This document shows positions 1 to 6,775 of a DNA stretch of 10,065 nt, piece by piece; positions within the stretch are counted from its first letter, which is position 1; each line of letters opens with the position of its first letter. A program made the translations under genes and the position numbers. Origin of the DNA: Alistipes sp. (GTDB lineage Bacteria; Bacteroidota; Bacteroidia; Bacteroidales; Rikenellaceae); assembly GCA_017391185.1 (NCBI GenBank), contig JAFOZN010000266.1, forward strand, positions 1 through 10,065, read 5' to 3'. The notes beneath the pieces are model-generated. The model did not search any database. It was not told the origin of the DNA and saw only the letters and a program-made list of their open reading frames with translations.

Positions 1-529
1 CTTTAATTTTTACAACATCTTTCGCTACATTGGCAGTCCCCCCCGCCTTCTCTAAAGGGTTACTCTCTGATTGTTGGATATTAGTCACCTCCGCGTCTTC
101 AACCACCTTTTTCACTCGCTTGCGCCCCAACATCTTCAATAGATCATCAACAAGCGTTGGATCAATAGGGTGGTCGGTCATATTGCGCCAGTTGATACCC
201 GCAAAGACAAACTCCAAACTTATCGGAAGTGATGAATTGTCGATGATATAGGGCAGAATCGCATTTTTCGGTTTCTTGTTAAAAGCGAAAACTATCTCGC
301 TCATGGTAAATTTCGACTCATAGGAGTTCTTACTCGCCAAGAGCAAGAATAGTTTTGAATTAACAATATTCTCAGCCAAAACAGCAGGAAACTCAAATCC
401 GCCACTTATTCCCTGACGGTCGATAAAATAGGTAATACCCACGCTGTCGAGTGCCGCGCAGATTTGGTCGGCGATAGCGGTATCCTTACGCGAGTAGCTG
501 ATAAAAATATCGTATTTTTCTTGTGACAT
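1..529 (-). CDS. TIR-domain protein, N-terminal part (truncated by window edge)
   Basis: The reading frame starts at an ATG (527-529, minus strand) and stays open for 176 codons to the left edge, so the C-terminal part is missing. Residues 6-16 (YDIFISYSRKD) are a typical TIR box 1. Residues 60-82 follow the pattern SKNSYESKFTMSEIVFA, with Glu78 where NAD+-cleaving TIR domains carry their catalytic glutamate. The TIR domain spans about residues 5-135, followed by a charged linker from about 136 that leads into an unseen region. Bacterial TIR domains generally hydrolyse NAD+ or make cyclic ADP-ribose signals, often in anti-phage defence, although some act only as protein-protein interaction modules. 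There is no signal peptide, so it should be cytoplasmic. It is transcribed away from the cysteate synthase-like gene. The TIR call is firm; a defence role and the nature of the C-terminal domain are inference. Confidence 0.87.
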   Translation of the reverse strand, partial: MSQEKYDIFISYSRKDTAIADQICAALDSVGITYFIDRQGISGGFEFPAVLAENIVNSKLFLLLASKNSYESKFTMSEIVFAFNKKPKNAILPYIIDNSSLPISLEFVFAGINWRNMTDHPIDPTLVDDLLKMLGRKRVKKVVEDAEVTNIQQSESNPLEKAGGTANVAKDVVKIK

Positions 530-552
530 ATTATCGGTAGTAGTTATTTACA

Positions 553-588
553 CAAAATTAGGAAATTTTAGGCTATTCACACTACAAA
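553..588 (-). promoter_or_regulatory. Candidate promoter of the TIR gene
   Basis: Read on the minus strand, TAATTTTG (560-553) fits the Bacteroidetes -7 consensus TAnnTTTG, and a TTTG (588-585) lies upstream as a possible -33 element. The spacer is 24 nt, slightly longer than usual. Transcription would begin near 546-548, giving a leader of under 20 nt before the ATG at 529. The call rests on consensus matching in A/T-rich DNA only. Confidence 0.4.
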
Positions 589-604
589 ATCGATTTAAAA
601 TTAG

Positions 605-612
605 TATTTTTG
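605..612 (+). promoter_or_regulatory. Candidate -7 box of the 648-2958 operon
   Basis: TATTTTTG matches the Bacteroidetes sigma -7 consensus TAnnTTTG. It lies 35 bp before the ATG at 648, so a leader of roughly 30 nt is expected. No clear TTTG is seen at the usual -33 distance. The leader is A-rich and has no Shine-Dalgarno sequence, as is common in this phylum. Confidence 0.4.
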
Positions 613-647
613 CACATTGCGAAAACAAAATAATACTAAGATATAAA

Positions 648-1949
648 ATGGAGAATTTTAAAGCAACAGAGTACACCCTAAAGTGTGTAGCCACAGAGCA
701 TGAGTTCGAGGACACAGGTTGGGTACTCGAAGACAAAGAGTGCGAGGAGCCTTCGTTGGTACGCGCTATCTACAAAAACAAGAAGCTACAGCTCAAGGGT
801 AGCGACTACGGGTTCTACACCTTCTGCGATTGGTTGCCCGTTAGCCGCCTTTTGAAGGGCTCGGCTGCGCCTGTGACCTACAAGAGCGAGGCTTTGGCTA
901 AGCATTTGGGACTCAAGAACCTCTACATCACGCTGAACGGTTACTCACCAAAGCATGGCGCAAAGATGACCACAGGCTCTTTCAAGGAGACTGAGGCTTA
1001 CAGCGTATGTGGTCGTATGTCACCCGATGAGAAGCGCGTATTGGTAGTTGCATCGGCTGGTAATACTGCTCGTGCATTTGCTAAGGTTTGCTCGGAGAAC
1101 AACATTCCACTTTTGCTCTCTGTACCTGCCGACAACCTCTCGGCTATGTGGTTTGAGAAGCCAATCAACCCATGCGTGAAGTTGATCTGCTGCGAGAAGG
1201 GTGGTGACTACTTCGATGCTATCCATTTGAGCGACTTGGCTCTTAAGTCTGACAAATTCTTCGCCGAGGGCGGTGCCAAGAATGTGGCTCGCCGCGATGG
1301 TATGGCGACAACTGTTCTTTCGGCCGTTACTACAATCGGTCAGATTCCAGACTATTATTTCCAGGCTGTAGGTAGTGGTACAGGCGCTATCGCTGCATGG
1401 GAGGCAAATATGCGTCTTATCGAGGACGGCTCATACGGCGATAAGACAATGAAGTTGATGGTATCGCAGAATGCGCCATTCGTTCCGATGTACGATGCAT
1501 GGCGTGCCGATTCTCGCGCGATGTTGCCTTACGATGCAGACAAGGCTCGCCGCGATGTGATGATCATCGATGCTAAGGTGCTCTCTAACCGTAAGCCACC
1601 TTACGGAATCAAGGGCGGTTTGTACGATGCTTTGAAGGCTACAGATGGCGAGATTCTCGTTGCAACAAACGCTCAGGCTCGCAAGGCTGCCAAGCTTTTC
1701 GAGGAGTTGGAGGGCGTAGATATTCACCCTGCGGCAGCTGTTGCGACTGCAACATTGATCAAGGCTGCACAGGATGGCAAGATCGACCCTGAGGCTATCG
1801 TGATGCTCAACATCACAGGTGCTGGCGAGGAGCGATTCAAGTCAGAGCATGAGATCTACACTTTGGAGCCAAGCAAGGTATTCCCACTCAATGTAGAGGC
1901 TGACGAGGTAATCGCGACAGTAGAGTCATTGTTTACACGCGAGGAGTAA
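648..1949 (+). CDS. Cysteate synthase-like PLP enzyme (threonine synthase family)
   Basis: This is a 433-residue fold-type II PLP enzyme of the threonine synthase superfamily. Lys113 in GSFKE (110-114) is the expected Schiff-base lysine, ASAGNT (135-140) is the substrate/phosphate-binding loop, and GSGTGAIAA (242-250) is the glycine-rich loop that holds the PLP phosphate. The lysine context GSFKETEA differs from the FKDR typical of true threonine synthases. To me the whole protein resembles the family annotated as cysteate synthase, which converts O-phospho-L-serine plus sulfite to L-cysteate plus phosphate. In Methanosarcina that reaction feeds coenzyme M. In Bacteroidetes cysteate is the head-group precursor of capnine and other sulfonolipids, which would be the likely role here. 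It is the first gene of a unit with manA. The main alternative is a divergent threonine synthase. The PLP family is certain; the exact substrate is moderately supported. Confidence 0.7.
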   Translation: MENFKATEYTLKCVATEHEFEDTGWVLEDKECEEPSLVRAIYKNKKLQLKGSDYGFYTFCDWLPVSRLLKGSAAPVTYKSEALAKHLGLKNLYITLNGYSPKHGAKMTTGSFKETEAYSVCGRMSPDEKRVLVVASAGNTARAFAKVCSENNIPLLLSVPADNLSAMWFEKPINPCVKLICCEKGGDYFDAIHLSDLALKSDKFFAEGGAKNVARRDGMATTVLSAVTTIGQIPDYYFQAVGSGTGAIAAWEANMRLIEDGSYGDKTMKLMVSQNAPFVPMYDAWRADSRAMLPYDADKARRDVMIIDAKVLSNRKPPYGIKGGLYDALKATDGEILVATNAQARKAAKLFEELEGVDIHPAAAVATATLIKAAQDGKIDPEAIVMLNITGAGEERFKSEHEIYTLEPSKVFPLNVEADEVIATVESLFTREE

Positions 1950-1968
1950 GTTTTAGAGAGATTTTATT

Positions 1969-2958
1969 ATGCTATATCCAATAAAATTCACACCACGTCT
2001 CAAGGAGCGTTTGTGGGGCGGTAAAGAGTTTTTGGCAAAGGTCAAGGCTCACACCAAAGGCGTAAAGATCAATCCTGAGATGGTATATGGCGAGAGCTGG
2101 GAGCTTTCGGCCGTAGAGGGAGATGAGTCAGTGGTTGCAAACGGTTATCTCAAGAGCAACAACATAGAGGAGATAATCGAGGTATATATGGGCAACCTTA
2201 TCGGTGAGAAGAATTACGACAAGTATGGACTTACATTCCCACTTTTGATCAAGAGTTTGGATTGTAACGATGTATTATCCGTTCAGGTACACCCCGATGA
2301 TGAGCTTGCTATGGAGCGCCACAACTCATACGGCAAGACCGAGATGTGGTATGTATCGGATTGTGATGAGGGTGCTGCTCTATATGTAGGATTCAAGGAC
2401 ACATCCATCACCCGCGAGGAGTACATAAAGGCTCTCAACGAGGATCGTTTGCCTGAGATTTTGAATCGCGTAGAGGTAAAGAAGGGTGATACATTCTTTA
2501 TCCCCGCAGGTACCGTACACGCATTGGGTAAGGGCATTAAAGTGGTAGAGATTCAGCAGACTTCGGATGTTACATATCGCCTATATGATTGGAATAGAGT
2601 TGACGAGAATGGCAACTCTCGCGAGCTTCATACTGCATTGGCAGTAGATGCGATAGATTTTTCGCGCGATGGTCTCTCTTGCCATATGAAGTATCAGACC
2701 GAGCAGAATCAAGCAGTAAAGCTCGTTGATTGCCCATATTTCACAACCAATATCATCTGTCTGGATGGGGCTAAGGAGTTTGATTACGCTTCGCTCGATT
2801 CGTTCGTACTCTACATCTGCACCGAAGGTGAGGCTACAATTAAGATGGGTGAGCACACCGAGGCTCTCAAGCCATACGAATTGGTTATGATTCCTGCCGA
2901 GGCAGACTCTGTGGAGGTTAGTGGCAAGGCTACAATGCTTGAGGTATATATCAAGTAA
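1969..2958 (+). CDS. manA: Mannose-6-phosphate isomerase, class I short form
   Basis: This cytoplasmic zinc-dependent cupin interconverts mannose-6-phosphate and fructose-6-phosphate, linking mannose use to glycolysis and supplying mannose for GDP-sugars. At 329 residues it matches the short Bacillus-type enzymes (about 315) rather than the roughly 390-residue E. coli type. The visible motifs are LWGG (15-18), GESWELS (41-47), SVQVHPDD (104-111) with likely zinc ligands Gln106 and His108, GKTEMWY (122-128) with Glu125, and FIPAGTVHALG (177-187) with His184. EIQQTSDVTYRLYDWNR (194-210) carries the probable catalytic Arg204. It starts 19 bp after the cysteate synthase-like gene, so the two are probably cotranscribed. 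A strong terminator follows 25 bp after its stop. I see no functional link between the two genes beyond shared transcription. Confidence 0.92.
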   Translation: MLYPIKFTPRLKERLWGGKEFLAKVKAHTKGVKINPEMVYGESWELSAVEGDESVVANGYLKSNNIEEIIEVYMGNLIGEKNYDKYGLTFPLLIKSLDCNDVLSVQVHPDDELAMERHNSYGKTEMWYVSDCDEGAALYVGFKDTSITREEYIKALNEDRLPEILNRVEVKKGDTFFIPAGTVHALGKGIKVVEIQQTSDVTYRLYDWNRVDENGNSRELHTALAVDAIDFSRDGLSCHMKYQTEQNQAVKLVDCPYFTTNIICLDGAKEFDYASLDSFVLYICTEGEATIKMGEHTEALKPYELVMIPAEADSVEVSGKATMLEVYIK

Positions 2959-2983
2959 ACCAATAGGGTAGATAGACAAAATA

Positions 2984-3022
2984 AATGGATGTTTCCGCTG
3001 TAGAAACATCCATTATTTTTTT
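2984..3022 (+). terminator. Rho-independent terminator, probably bidirectional
   Basis: A perfect 12-bp stem (AATGGATGTTTC at 2984-2995 with GAAACATCCATT at 3003-3014) encloses a 7-nt loop and is followed by A and seven T (3016-3022), which ends the manA transcript. On the opposite strand the same hairpin is followed by a U-rich stretch (TTTATTTT). It also lies 20 bp beyond the stop of the last gene of the converging minus-strand operon, so it can serve both units. Confidence 0.88.
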
Positions 3023-3033
3023 GACATAAGAAA

Positions 3034-3657
3034 CTATTTAGAGACTCTTTTAACCACAGCTCCCACTTGGATTTCAGGATAACTATCAATAACGCCCTTG
3101 ATCATCTGAAGCGAAGAGTTCTCTTTAAATATAGAGGTCTGCGACACAATGGTCATCAGCTCCTTAGCCTTGAAAAGAATCCTGATATCGCCACCATTAA
3201 CAACCTCTACCGTACCCGTAAGAATCACCTTTTGATCATTAAATTTACCAGTAATAATCGCCTGGCCTGTAGAAGGAATATAGGTATATGTAGCTGTTGA
3301 TTTCTGCTCACCGCGCCATGCCTTGATAGACTTTTTATTCACAGTAGCATTTATCGTACCTGGTACAATACCAAACTTATTGGCCAACGCTGGGATCTGT
3401 CCTTTGACAGATGATACTGCGATTGAAGCCAAAGCATCATTACCCGTATATATCATTTCTGGAGAGCTATATACCCATGTACCCAAAAGTTCCTCAGCCG
3501 ATGGATATACAGGCTTTACGACCGGCTGCTGACTCTCAGTCGATGAGCCCAAGAGCTTGCTTAGGCCATTAAATAGATCTCCGAGTGATTGTGCATCAGC
3601 CCTCTGAGCAGAAAACATGGTCGCAAAAAATGCAATCAAAAGAATTAGCTTTTTCAT
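3034..3657 (-). CDS. Secreted DUF4923-type protein, second paralogue
   Basis: This is a 207-residue exported protein. The start is placed at 3657 because MKKLILLIAFFATMFSA opens a clean Sec signal peptide there; the frame extends 12 codons further upstream but would overlap the preceding gene and spoil the signal sequence. Cleavage is likely after ADA (residue 22). There is no lipobox cysteine, so a periplasmic soluble or loosely membrane-associated location is expected. The mature part begins with a short helix, then a Pro-rich linker and the family hallmark LLGTWVYSSP (57-66), followed by alternating beta-rich segments of lipocalin-like appearance. It follows its paralogue after 13 bp and resembles it in layout, though the sequences have diverged strongly. 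The biochemical function of the family is not known to me. The family assignment is from memory of the GTWxYxxP layout. Confidence 0.75.
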   Translation of the reverse strand: MKKLILLIAFFATMFSAQRADAQSLGDLFNGLSKLLGSSTESQQPVVKPVYPSAEELLGTWVYSSPEMIYTGNDALASIAVSSVKGQIPALANKFGIVPGTINATVNKKSIKAWRGEQKSTATYTYIPSTGQAIITGKFNDQKVILTGTVEVVNGGDIRILFKAKELMTIVSQTSIFKENSSLQMIKGVIDSYPEIQVGAVVKRVSK

Positions 3658-3670
3658 ACTGACAAACAAT

Positions 3671-4270
3671 TTATTTCGCAAACTCAAAACCAATCTTCAC
3701 GCTATCATATTTCTTGATCAAATCAGTAATTGTGGACAAAGCCCCCACATTGGAGCCAAGTGTAGTCAATACACCCACCAATTTATCAATCGGAAATACG
3801 ATCTGCATATTCTTACCATTAAGATAGGCATAAGCAGGGATAGAGCCCCAATTTATCAATTGTGAGTCATACTTGAGCATCATCTGATTAGTCTTGGGAT
3901 CAAAGGTATATGTTCCACCAAAACTCTTCTTGCCAAACTGAGATGAGAAGGTACCATCTTCGTTGAATGTAAAGCTACATGCTCCAGCCTTGATTCCCAC
4001 CATCTCGTAATATGTAGCCATCTTAGATTGTAGGGTAGTAGTCGCTGCCGAGGCTGCCAACTCCGAGAGTGTATCGCTCGAAGTGAGTTTCACGCCCGGT
4101 TGTTGATATTTCCATGTACCGATAATACTCTTAGCAGTCAGTTGTCCACCCGTAACCTTATCTATAGCCGATGTAGCCACGCTTTTCAAGGCATCCAGCC
4201 AATTCTGCGCTTGGGCTGAGGTAGTGCTCAAAGTAAAGCAAAGCGTAAGGATTAATAATAGTTTCTTCAT
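3671..4270 (-). CDS. Secreted DUF4923-type protein, first paralogue
   Basis: This is a 199-residue exported protein. Its Sec signal peptide (MKKLLLILTLCFTLSTTSAQA) is probably cleaved after residue 21. The Cys at position 11 lies inside the hydrophobic core and is not a lipobox. After a short helix (22-45) comes IIGTWKYQQPGVKL (49-62), then a SFTFNEDGTFS strand pair (residues 95-105 approx.) and GGTYTFDPKTNQ, giving a lipocalin-like pattern of antiparallel strands. This matches what I remember of DUF4923 proteins in gut Bacteroidetes better than the downstream copy does. It starts 27 bp after nadE and precedes its paralogue by 13 bp, so it most likely sits at the end of the peptide-transport/nadE operon. 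No enzyme active site is apparent and no function can be stated. Confidence 0.82.
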   Translation of the reverse strand: MKKLLLILTLCFTLSTTSAQAQNWLDALKSVATSAIDKVTGGQLTAKSIIGTWKYQQPGVKLTSSDTLSELAASAATTTLQSKMATYYEMVGIKAGACSFTFNEDGTFSSQFGKKSFGGTYTFDPKTNQMMLKYDSQLINWGSIPAYAYLNGKNMQIVFPIDKLVGVLTTLGSNVGALSTITDLIKKYDSVKIGFEFAK

Positions 4271-4297
4271 AAATCCGAAGTTTTAAAGTTATTACAT

Positions 4298-6229
4298 TTA
4301 TAATTGCGCCAACATCTCGCACTCCTTAATCCACATCGCGGCACAAGCGTCCGAAGGCATACGCCAATCCTTGGCCGAGAGCGACACGCCACCCACCTTT
4401 GGGCCATCGGGCGAAGCCGAGCGTTTGAATTGCTGAGTAAAGAATCGCCAGAAGAATGTTCGCATCCATTTCAAAATAGTAGCTCTATCATACTTATCTT
4501 TAAACGCTTGCTGAGCCAAGAATAGTATCTTCGATGGGGTAAAACCATTACCAACAAAGTGATAGATAAAGAAATCGTGCAACTCATAAGGGCCTACCAG
4601 ATCCTCTGTCTTCTGAGCAATCTCACCCTTCTCATCGGCAGGCAAAAGTTCAGGACTCACAGGCGTAGCTACCACATCCAAAAGTGCAGCGGCAACTTTA
4701 GGATTCTTCTCCCCTTTGGCATACCACTCGACCATGTGACGCACAAGAGTCTTTGGCACAGAGCAATTTACGCCATACATCGACATCTGATCGCCATTAT
4801 AAGTGGCCCAACCCAACGCCAACTCACTCATATCGCCTGTACCGATAACCAATCCGCCCATCATATTGGCAACATCCATCAAAATCTGGGTGCGCTCACG
4901 AGCTTGAGAGTTCTCATAGGTCACCGAACGATCACCCTCTGGAAGGCCGATGTCGGCAAAGTGCTGACGGCACGCTGCGGCTATGGAAATCTCCTTAAAT
5001 GTTATACCAAGTTCTTTGATCAGCGTTACAGCGTTGTTGTATGTACGATCTGTAGTGCCAAATCCAGGCATTGTGATACCAACAACACCCTTACGATCCA
5101 ACCCTAAGCGATCAAAGGCATGTACCGTCACAAGCAGCGCCAACGTAGAATCCAAACCTCCCGAAATGCCGATGACAGCACAACGAGAATTGGTATGCTT
5201 AAGACGTTTTGCCAAGCCTAATGTCTGAATCTCAAAAATCTCTTGACAATGCTCTTTTCGCTTATTCTCACACGCTGGGACAAACGGCATAGGATCAACC
5301 TCTCGCAATAGCTCAAAGCCATCATCCTCACGCTCTAATTCGGTCTCATTATAATCATGTATTAAAAGTTCTGCCCCGTCAGAGAAGACTCCATTTGCCT
5401 TACGAGCATTATCTAAAATCTCCAAGTCAATATCCGCCACAACAAGTTGCTCATCCATCGCAAAACGCTCGCTCTGAGCTAAGATGTGGCCATTCTCAGC
5501 GATGATGGCATCGCCTGCATATACTGAATTAGCCGTAGATTCGCCAACGCCCGATGAAGCGTATATATATCCGATATGAGAACGCAAAGATTGATTCTTG
5601 ATAGTCTCTACAAGAGCGTTATGCTTCGAGACACTCTCGGCTCTTGATGAGAGGTTAAAGATCAGCTTAGCTCCACCCAATGACATCTTCGCAGATGGTG
5701 CAACAGGTGCAAACATATCCGCACCAATCTCTACACCAAAACATACACCATCGACCATAAAAAGCTGATGCGCTCCAAACAACACATCTTGCGTAGCAAG
5801 CTCTTTATCTCCTGCGGCGACATCAAATCCAGATGCAAAATATCGTCTTTCGGAAGAATCTCCACTATCATCAAGATATGATTTAGGTACAATACCCAAA
5901 ACCTCGCCCGAAGCCACTACTGCGGCACAGTTGTATATCTTATCGCCGTACTGCATCGGCAAACCTACGATAGCTGCCACTGGCACATGAGAAGTGACCA
6001 CCGCCACATCACACAAAGCCATCTCAGCCTGCTCTAAAAGCTTTGATTGCAGGAATAGATCACCGCACGTAGCTGAGGTAAGCGATAGTTCAGGAAAAAC
6101 CACCACACTCGCACCCCGATCAGCCGCCTGTTGCATCATATCCACTATGCGAGAGAGATTATACTCGCAATCGGCAACCTTCAAGTCAGGGATGGCTGTC
6201 GCCACCTTGAAAAATCCGAAATTATCCAT
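4298..6229 (-). CDS. nadE: Two-domain NAD+ synthetase with a degenerate glutaminase site
   Basis: This enzyme makes NAD+ from deamido-NAD+, ATP and a nitrogen donor, the last step of NAD+ biosynthesis. The 643-residue protein has an N-terminal nitrilase-fold glutaminase domain (about 5-290) and a C-terminal synthetase domain (about 325-640). The synthetase half looks intact: PP-loop SGGLDS (356-361), MPGFGTTDRT (387-396), GTGDMSELALGWATYNGD (463-480) and SMYGVN (483-488). In the glutaminase half Glu47 (FPELS) and Lys116 (VPKSY) of the Glu-Lys-Cys triad are present. The nucleophile cysteine, normally in EICEDLW, is replaced by Gly169 in EIGADMF, and the loop normally reading LPNYxEFYE is DDSGDSSE (120-127). 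It should therefore use ammonia rather than glutamine. Its ATG lies 1 bp after the upstream stop, with GGAG (6234-6237) in front, which suggests translational coupling. Confidence 0.94.
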   Translation of the reverse strand: MDNFGFFKVATAIPDLKVADCEYNLSRIVDMMQQAADRGASVVVFPELSLTSATCGDLFLQSKLLEQAEMALCDVAVVTSHVPVAAIVGLPMQYGDKIYNCAAVVASGEVLGIVPKSYLDDSGDSSERRYFASGFDVAAGDKELATQDVLFGAHQLFMVDGVCFGVEIGADMFAPVAPSAKMSLGGAKLIFNLSSRAESVSKHNALVETIKNQSLRSHIGYIYASSGVGESTANSVYAGDAIIAENGHILAQSERFAMDEQLVVADIDLEILDNARKANGVFSDGAELLIHDYNETELEREDDGFELLREVDPMPFVPACENKRKEHCQEIFEIQTLGLAKRLKHTNSRCAVIGISGGLDSTLALLVTVHAFDRLGLDRKGVVGITMPGFGTTDRTYNNAVTLIKELGITFKEISIAAACRQHFADIGLPEGDRSVTYENSQARERTQILMDVANMMGGLVIGTGDMSELALGWATYNGDQMSMYGVNCSVPKTLVRHMVEWYAKGEKNPKVAAALLDVVATPVSPELLPADEKGEIAQKTEDLVGPYELHDFFIYHFVGNGFTPSKILFLAQQAFKDKYDRATILKWMRTFFWRFFTQQFKRSASPDGPKVGGVSLSAKDWRMPSDACAAMWIKECEMLAQL

Positions 6230-6230
6230 C

Positions 6231-6743
6231 TTACTCCTTTATGAATACGTGTTCTATCTTCAGCATATATGCTCGGTGGTAATCAGATGCAGGATACCAA
6301 CTCTTGATAATATCTTTGTCCAAGAAATTCTCCTCCTTGAGCATATCTGCATATATCTTCTTACCCTCAATAATCAAACGGGCCTGAGAGATGGCAGGAG
6401 TACCACTCTCGGTAAACTCCACACTAATACCCGCTGCAGCAAACTTATCCTCTTCGCGACCTGAATGAGTACCACAATATGATAATGCCTTACGCCACTC
6501 CTCATCAAAGAAGCTCAAGGTCATACGATCCTCACGCTCGGTAAACTCATAGGTATAACGCTGAGGGCGGATCACCACATAGGCAACAGGGTAGTTCCAC
6601 ACATAACCCAATCCTCCCCACGAAGCAGTCATGGTATTTTGCGATTCCTTGTCTCCCGCAGTAATAAGCATCCAATCTGAGCCAATAAGCCTGAAAACAT
6701 TATCTTGCAACTCACGCGGATCAATCTCTCTAAAACCGTTCAT
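6231..6743 (-). CDS. Flavin reductase family protein (FMN-binding split barrel)
   Basis: This 170-residue cytoplasmic protein belongs to the flavin reductase-like / flavoredoxin domain family, which binds FMN in a split beta-barrel and passes electrons from NAD(P)H or a partner. Visible hallmarks are NTMTASWGGLGYVWN (36-50), VVIRPQRYTYEF (56-67), MTLSFFD (74-80) and YCGTHSGREEDKF (89-101), the usual flavin-binding and substrate segments of this family in Bacteroidetes. The start is taken as the ATG at 6743; an in-frame TTG two codons upstream is a less likely start. The gene lies 32 bp after pepT and ends 1 bp before nadE, so cotranscription is very likely. The electron acceptor is not evident. 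Some members are true reductases and others are carriers of unknown use. Confidence 0.85.
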   Translation of the reverse strand: MNGFREIDPRELQDNVFRLIGSDWMLITAGDKESQNTMTASWGGLGYVWNYPVAYVVIRPQRYTYEFTEREDRMTLSFFDEEWRKALSYCGTHSGREEDKFAAAGISVEFTESGTPAISQARLIIEGKKIYADMLKEENFLDKDIIKSWYPASDYHRAYMLKIEHVFIKE

Positions 6744-6775
6744 ACACAAAAATTTATATTATTCTATCTAAAGTA

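Noticed and set aside
648..1949. Labelling this gene simply as threonine synthase thrC
   Set aside because: The PLP-lysine motif is GSFKETEA rather than the FKDR form of threonine synthases, and the overall sequence resembles the cysteate synthase branch. Kept only as an alternative.
2581..3009. Minus-strand open frame of 142 codons overlapping manA and the terminator
   Set aside because: It crosses the strong terminator hairpin, is antisense to conserved manA sequence, and encodes no recognisable protein.
3658..3693. Upstream start for the second DUF4923 gene
   Set aside because: It would overlap the stop of the preceding gene and add 12 residues before an otherwise classical MKK signal peptide.
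4559..5107. Long open frame (182 codons) on the plus strand inside nadE
   Set aside because: It lies antisense to highly conserved NAD+ synthetase motifs and its translation has no recognisable domain or leader, so it is a shadow of nadE.
1..6229. A functional link between the TIR NADase and the NAD+ synthetase in the same window
   Set aside because: They lie in separate, divergently organised transcription units more than 3.7 kb apart with housekeeping genes between; co-occurrence is probably chance.
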